A stretch of 64,000 nucleotides of DNA from Neolewinella marina (GTDB taxonomy: Bacteria; Bacteroidota; Bacteroidia; Chitinophagales; Saprospiraceae). This document shows positions 61,360 to 64,000 of the stretch, one piece after another. The position numbers were made by a program, and so were the translations under genes. Location: assembly GCF_002631205.1 (NCBI RefSeq), contig NZ_PDLO01000001.1, positions 806,001 to 870,000 on the forward strand, in the 5' to 3' direction. The notes below the pieces were generated by a model. That model did no database searches and was not told where the DNA came from. It saw only the letters and a list, made by a program, of their open reading frames with translations. Position 1 is the first letter of the stretch. Every line of letters begins with the position of its first letter.

Positions 61360-61861
61360 CGGTGTGTGGAAGCGCCGGGCGGCACATAATGCCACGCCGG
61401 GCCACAGGCCCGACAACCCGTTGGGGTGCCTCCGTGCCTCGGTGGTTTGTTTCGGCGTTGTGCGGTTGGATAGCGACGCTCGGAGGTCGTGCGGCCGGGT
61501 GGCGACACTCCGAGGTCGGGAGTGGTCGCATTGGTGATTTGGGATATGTATACCACCGCTTCCGCTCGGTGTGTAATAGCACCGGCCAGCACTCAATATG
61601 CCGCCGGGCCACAGGCCGGCAACCCGTTGGGGTACCTCCGTGCCTCGGTGGTTTGTTTCGGCATTGTGCGGTTGGGAAGCGACGCTCGGAGGTCGTGCGG
61701 CTACGCCGGGCGACACTCCGAGGTCGGGAGTGGTCGCAATGGTGATTTGGGATATGTCTGCCGCCACTTCCGCTCAGCGTGTAATTGCACCGGTCGGCAC
61801 TCAATATGCCGCCGGGCCACAGGCCGGCAACCCGTTGGGGTACCTCCGTGCCTCGGTGGTT
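61360..61861. repeat. 2.4 copies of a 207/208-bp tandem repeat
   Basis: The anchor GGGCCACAGG recurs at 61399, 61606 and 61814 (spacings 207 and 208). Copies run from about 61360, 61567 and 61775; the last is cut at about 61861. Each unit includes CCTCCGTGCCTCGGTGG and two near-direct copies of GCGAC(A/G)CTC(C/G)GAGGTCG. Units 2 and 3 are very similar and unit 1 more diverged. Long open frames run through it in several frames on both strands, an effect of the repeat, not genes. Confidence 0.92.
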
Positions 61862-61991
61862 CATACCACTGGCGTTGGTAACGTAGTAGCTGGTGGCAAT
61901 CGTTGCATGGCCAGGGAGTCAGGGGTTAACTGTAGCGGTAGCGCTCCCCCTATCCCGCTGCCCACCCGGTCCTATCGCAGCCTTGCCGGTG

Positions 61992-62786
61992 TCACCGCAG
62001 CAAAAAAGCCCACATCCGTTCCACCTCGCAAACGGTAAGGTGGAGCTGGCTGCCGTAGCCCATCATCAGTTCGCGGGGGCTGCCGCCGAAGCAGTTTACC
62101 GCGCCGCTGCCGCCGTTGTGGTCGGTGCATTCGCCGTAGCATTCCTCCAGCGGGTCGAAGCCCCGGCCGGCGCAGGGGTTGTCGCACTTGAAGGTGTGGT
62201 CGAGGGAGAGGGCGTGACCGAGCTCGTGGCCGATGAGGCGGGCCACCGTCCAGGTATCGTGGCTGCCGGCCAGGTAGGTTTGCAAGCGGTCGTAGACGTA
62301 GATGGTGGTACTCCCCGTTCCGGTGGTCGCGGCGTCGGGCCGGCCTCTCCCACGGTAGCGGGTGAAGACGATGTTGAAGCCCTCCGCCACCGGGCGCAGG
62401 GGTTCCCCTTCGCGGTAGAAGGCGGCGCTCTCGAGGGGGCGATCGGCTCCGCCAACGAGGGCGAAGCGCAGTTTGGTGTCGCGGCTCGGGGGGTAATCGA
62501 GGAGGGCTACGCGGAAGCGGTGGTTCAGCTCCCGCAGCAGGTAGTACATGAGCACGTCGGCCCGGAGCTTCTCGTGGCCCCCGTGGGCGACGACCAGGCT
62601 GTCGCGGGCGTCACGGACGAAGTTGGTCCCGTCGGGCAGGGCCACGAAGTGGAAGGCCAGCCGCAGGGTGGTATCGGGCAGCTCCCGGATCTCGTCCATG
62701 GTCGGGGAAGCGGGCTTGACGGATTGCCCCGGCACCCGCGCTCCGGCGGCAAACAGTAGAAACAGCAGGAGGCAGCGGTACAGCAT
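61992..62786 (-). CDS. secreted metzincin metallopeptidase (M43/pappalysin-like)
   Basis: 264 residues with a signal peptide (YRCLLLFLLFAAGARVPGQ). The zinc motif HExxHxxxxxH is present as H187-E-L-G-H191-A-L-S-L-D-H197, and the Met-turn is in ELMMGYGSQLHL. Cys pairs flank it (CDNPCAGRG, CYGECTDHN), consistent with an exported protein. Related to M43 pappalysin/cytophagalysin-type enzymes by the HELGHALSLDHTF-x-C pattern; no T9SS tail, so it is periplasmic or secreted otherwise. Confidence 0.87.
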   Translation of the reverse strand: MLYRCLLLFLLFAAGARVPGQSVKPASPTMDEIRELPDTTLRLAFHFVALPDGTNFVRDARDSLVVAHGGHEKLRADVLMYYLLRELNHRFRVALLDYPPSRDTKLRFALVGGADRPLESAAFYREGEPLRPVAEGFNIVFTRYRGRGRPDAATTGTGSTTIYVYDRLQTYLAGSHDTWTVARLIGHELGHALSLDHTFKCDNPCAGRGFDPLEECYGECTDHNGGSGAVNCFGGSPRELMMGYGSQLHLTVCEVERMWAFLLR

Positions 62787-62875
62787 GGAAAACGAGGATG
62801 GGGTACAAGTTACGGCCGAGCCTAGCGGTGCAACAATCCGAGGGGCGACGGTTTATACACCCGTTAACCTATCCT

Positions 62876-63004
62876 ATGGACTTTTCCTTTGCCGATGCCC
62901 TGCTGTTCCTGATCCCGGCGGCCACCTTCGTTGCTTTGCTGTACTTCCTGTCGCGCTTTCTGGTGCGGCAGGGGCGGCGGCAGAACGGGGAGGAGGACCG
63001 CTAG
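62876..63004 (+). CDS. 42-residue membrane peptide
   Basis: One hydrophobic helix (ADALLFLIPAATFVALLYFL) followed by a basic stretch (RFLVRQGRRQ) and an acidic end (NGEEDR). Proteins of this form (short helix then charged tail) recur in Bacteroidota. Its stop overlaps by 4 nt the stop of the convergent CAT-like gene. Function unknown. Confidence 0.5.
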   Translation: MDFSFADALLFLIPAATFVALLYFLSRFLVRQGRRQNGEEDR

Positions 63005-63627
63005 TCGGCCGCGTCCATACCCGCCTGGAAGGCATCCACGAAGGCGCCGACGTCCCGGCCGTCGAGGAGGGCGTGGTGGCCGTGGATGGAAACGGGCATA
63101 CCCAGGCGGCCGTCCCGTTCGGTGAGTTTGCCCACGCTGATCTTCGGGCAGCTGTCTTCCCGGCCGTAGTGGCGGGCGTGGCTCAGCCCGGTGAAGTCCA
63201 GCCACGGTACGGCGCTGAAGTGGATGACGTCGTCGCCGGCTACCCCCGGATTGAGTCCGGAGGACCGGCGGATGCGCTCGATCTCCGCCCGGGCGTCCTG
63301 GGCAAAGCGGGTAAAATCGGCGTGGAAGGGCAGGTAGGAAAAGTCGAAACTGCCGTCGTCGCGGCCGATGGTGGCCGAGGCGTGGATGGCTTCGTGGACC
63401 ACCACCTGCCCGTCGCGGATCCGGTAGCGGAAGGGCTCGACGGCGTTAATGGCCAGCAGGCAGCGGTGGAGGTAGTAGAGAAAGAAGGGGTGCCCCTCCC
63501 GGCGGCAGCGGGCGTGGGCCGCCGTGGCGTCAACCCGTACGGTGATGCCAAAGAAGGGCTCGTCGAAGGCCCGGAAGAAGTGGAAGTGGTCCCGGCGGGG
63601 CCAGGTGGCGAGGTCGAGTGTTCGCAT
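63001..63627 (-). CDS. chloramphenicol-acetyltransferase-like acyltransferase
   Basis: 208 residues of the CAT (CatA) fold. The catalytic motif HHxxxDG appears as HHALLDGRDVGAFVDAF near the C terminus, and the N-terminal WPRRDHFHFFRAFDEPFFGI and the HPFFLYYLHRCLLAINAVEP region are typical. Whether it acetylates chloramphenicol or another substrate cannot be told; no mobile element or resistance gene flanks it closely. A TACTTTCGC box lies 3 nt before the ATG, so the mRNA should be leaderless. Confidence 0.88.
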   Translation of the reverse strand: MRTLDLATWPRRDHFHFFRAFDEPFFGITVRVDATAAHARCRREGHPFFLYYLHRCLLAINAVEPFRYRIRDGQVVVHEAIHASATIGRDDGSFDFSYLPFHADFTRFAQDARAEIERIRRSSGLNPGVAGDDVIHFSAVPWLDFTGLSHARHYGREDSCPKISVGKLTERDGRLGMPVSIHGHHALLDGRDVGAFVDAFQAGMDAAD

Positions 63628-63630
63628 GGG

Positions 63631-63639
63631 GCGAAAGTA
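63631..63639 (-). promoter_or_regulatory. -7 box of the CAT-like gene
   Basis: TACTTTCGC on the minus strand with a 3-nt gap to the ATG. Confidence 0.6.
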
Positions 63640-63663
63640 GGGAGATCCCGGGCGGTTGTTGGC

Positions 63664-64000
63664 TTACCCCGGCAACAACCCCTTCAGCTCCCCCAGGGTG
63701 TCGCAGCGCAGCAGCCGGTCGTGCTCCACGGGCTCCTTTACCACCTCGTGGACCCAGGTTGTGTGGAAGGGCACGTGGACGGCGAATCCGCCGAGTTTCA
63801 GCACGGGCAGGATATCGCTTTTGACGCTGTTGCCAATCATGAGGAACTCCTCCGGCCGGCAGTCGAGGTGGGCGATGAGCTTGCGGTAGTTCTCCTCCCC
63901 CTTGTCGCTCATCACCTCGATGTGGTGGAAGTGGCGGGCCAGTCCCGAGCGTTCGAGCTTTCGCTCCTGGTCGAGCAGGTCGCCCTTGGTGGCCAGCACC
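63664..64000 (-). CDS. HAD-family hydrolase, C-terminal part (5' end outside window)
   Basis: About 112 residues of the end of a HAD phosphatase. It has the motif II/III region (LATKGDLLDQERKLERSGLA) and the motif IV stretch LMIGNSVKSDILPVLKLGGF, where the Asp pair of ordinary HAD enzymes appears as N-S-x-x-S-D. The reading frame enters from the right edge of the window, so the nucleophile Asp is not visible. Substrate unknown. Confidence 0.85.
   Translation of the reverse strand, partial: VLATKGDLLDQERKLERSGLARHFHHIEVMSDKGEENYRKLIAHLDCRPEEFLMIGNSVKSDILPVLKLGGFAVHVPFHTTWVHEVVKEPVEHDRLLRCDTLGELKGLLPG

Noticed and set aside
61360-61861. Possible CRISPR array
   Set aside because: The repeats are 207-208 bp and contiguous, without spacers.
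61289-62038. Several overlapping frames on both strands in the tandem repeat (for example repeated NHRGTE- and PRHGGTPTGCR-like peptides)
   Set aside because: All frames stay open through the repeat because the unit lacks stops; period 207 is a multiple of 3. The translations look like known spurious repeat ORFs.

Overview
The window looks like chromosomal DNA from a GC-rich member of the Bacteroidota, most likely the Saprospiria/Lewinella side of the phylum. The evidence is: TAnnTTTG-type -7 promoter boxes (best copies TACCTTTGC) just upstream of many starts; a type IX secretion C-terminal signal on a large M4 metallopeptidase; Bacteroidota-typical families (DUF4293, DUF5723, a BatA_N/vWA protein, a 31-residue AURKAIP1/COX24-like protein, a dihydroorotase-like protein without metal ligands); and high G+C with GCC/CTG-rich codon use.

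Layout. 1-6.1 kb: alaS (partial) diverges from mreB-mreC-mreD-mrdA, the elongation machinery, without rodA next to it. 6.2-10.8 kb: a DUF2383 four-helix protein, purU, a LolD-like ATPase, a DUF389 membrane protein and MscS. 10.8-15.5 kb (minus): Hsp20, a LysM protein, an Ig-like lipoprotein, a phosphatidylcholine synthase and two membrane proteins. 15.6-19 kb: a thiolase-like gene that has lost its catalytic residues, coupled to a FadJ-type bifunctional enzyme. 19-25.5 kb: a sigma-54 activator convergent with a CheB-CheR-PAS protein, a small helical protein and a second CheB. 25.5-44.3 kb: mostly housekeeping (dipeptide epimerase, fumC, vWA protein, inactive dihydroorotase homologue, glycosyltransferase, tadA, gmk, yicC, HU, rng, mscL, HEAT-cyclophilin lipoprotein, nfi, M20 hydrolase, rsmA). 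44.3-48 kb: a T9SS-exported M4 metallopeptidase.

48.3-56.7 kb is the accessory region. A Cys-containing protein of unknown function, an HlyD adaptor and a C39-peptidase ABC exporter are followed by a small HTH protein and a series of tiny genes. Four tiny genes too short for ordinary gene calling (52820, 55074, 55251, 55420) encode peptides with double-glycine leaders matching the substrate signal of C39 exporters. The last three form an AT-rich cassette (about 42% G+C by hand count over 55081-55560) closed by a strong terminator and followed at once by a CPBP intramembrane protease, a family often used for bacteriocin immunity. I read this as a secreted-peptide (bacteriocin-like) system whose payload cassette has been exchanged horizontally next to a resident exporter. 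A flavin amine oxidase gene sits inside it on the opposite strand.

56.8-64 kb (mostly minus): a secreted M20 hydrolase, an SDR, a DUF5723 outer-membrane protein, a decayed IS5-like transposase, a 207/208-bp tandem repeat, a secreted metzincin, a chloramphenicol-acetyltransferase-like protein and a partial HAD phosphatase. No rRNA, tRNA or CRISPR array was seen. All family calls come from reading motifs by eye; no database search was run.
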